A stretch of 64,000 nt of DNA from JAGVSR01 sp031413815. GTDB lineage: Bacteria; Pseudomonadota; Alphaproteobacteria; Rhizobiales; Hyphomicrobiaceae. Below the pieces are notes generated by a model that saw only the letters and a list, made by a program, of their open reading frames with translations, was not told the DNA's origin and ran no database searches. Below are positions 63,763 through 64,000 of the stretch, one piece after another; the stretch's first letter is position 1; each line of letters opens with the position of its first letter. A program made the position numbers and the translations under genes. The DNA lies in the NCBI GenBank assembly GCA_031413815.1, contig JANOFU010000102.1, positions 1-64,000 on the forward strand. Reading direction: 5' to 3'.

Positions 63763-64000
63763 ATGCCGCTCTACACGCTCGATGGAACCCGCGTTGTGAC
63801 GGCTGGCGACGGCCGCTGCTGGGCCGCACCCAATGCAGTGCTGCTGGGCAAAGTCGAACTGTGCGAAGACGCGAGCGTCTGGTTCGGCGCGGTGCTTCGT
63901 GGCGACAACGAATTGATCCGTGTAGGTCCGCGGTCCAACGTGCAAGACGGCTGCGTGCTCCACACCGACCCGGGTTTTCCGCTGGAGATCGAAGCCGACT
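63763..64000 (+). CDS. Gamma-class carbonic-anhydrase-like hexapeptide protein (partial)
   Basis: This is the start of a protein with left-handed beta-helix repeats: WAAPNAVLLGKVELCEDASVWFGAVLRGDNELIRVGPRSNVQDGCVLHTDPGFPLEIEAD. The pattern WFGAVLRGD and NVQDGCVLH is that of gamma-class carbonic-anhydrase-like proteins (PaaY/YrdA group), where His residues bind metal. The ATG at 63763 is 35 bases after the DUF3126 gene. The gene is cut by the window end. Confidence 0.92.
   Translation, partial: MPLYTLDGTRVVTAGDGRCWAAPNAVLLGKVELCEDASVWFGAVLRGDNELIRVGPRSNVQDGCVLHTDPGFPLEIEAD

Overview
The window reads as a chromosomal segment of an alphaproteobacterium, most likely of the order Hyphomicrobiales (Rhizobiales). 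This rests on family resemblance and gene order rather than a database search. The pointers are the secG-pyrG pair, an yqeY-dnaG-rpoD cluster next to carA-carB-greA, a DnaG that has lost its CHC2 zinc ligands, an ArsR-methyltransferase fusion in front of metF and metH, and the alphaproteobacterial families DUF3126, ELM1-like and GreAB-like. There is no rRNA, transposase, prophage or CRISPR array. The genus cannot be fixed from the sequence.

Layout. 1-4.9 kb: palindromic repeats, a secreted Lys/Ala/Pro-rich protein, secG, a lipoprotein, pyrG, and a PilZ protein. 5-11 kb: an acyl-CoA ligase divergent from a NodF/NodE-like acyl carrier protein and ketosynthase, two tandem cyclophilin-fold proteins, a sulfotransferase, a convergent glycosyltransferase and a CAU tRNA. 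11.3-18.8 kb: small accessory genes (SIMPL protein, GNAT plus nitrilase pair, two SnoaL-like proteins, a DUF4349-like membrane protein, a Gre-like factor without the acidic tip, a TPR protein, a BLUF photoreceptor with a stand-alone cyclic-nucleotide domain, cold-shock protein). 18.9-33.2 kb: a ParE-type toxin-antitoxin pair, then rpoD, dnaG and yqeY, and divergently carA, a Uma2 protein, a ChaN-like protein, two secreted paralogues, carB and greA.

33.2-46.7 kb: MFS exporter, Lrp regulator, ELM1-like protein with a CPBP membrane protein, a VapBC/FitAB-type pair with twin palindromic operators, a membrane protein made of three 86-residue repeats, ettA, and mostly envelope proteins of unknown role. 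46.8-53 kb: a methionine and one-carbon operon (ArsR-methyltransferase, metF, and metH split into two genes separated by a palindromic repeat), with an inverted-repeat operator in the promoter region. 53-58.9 kb: the most unusual locus, an apparent five-gene operon made of a secreted caspase-like protease followed by four tandem, overlapping paralogues of a secreted four-cysteine family I do not recognise. 59-64 kb: small membrane proteins including one of 27 residues, a GNAT protein, a polysaccharide deacetylase, an enoyl-CoA hydratase, cysE, a DUF3126 protein and the start of a gamma-class carbonic-anhydrase-like protein that runs off the end.

The housekeeping genes cover nucleotide supply (pyrG, carAB), replication and transcription (dnaG, rpoD, greA), translation (ettA, tRNA), secretion (secG) and sulfur amino acids (metF, metH, cysE). 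The best candidates for undescribed biology are the caspase and four-paralogue operon, the triple-repeat membrane protein, the NodEF-like lipid locus with sulfotransferase, and the BLUF/cyclic-nucleotide pair.
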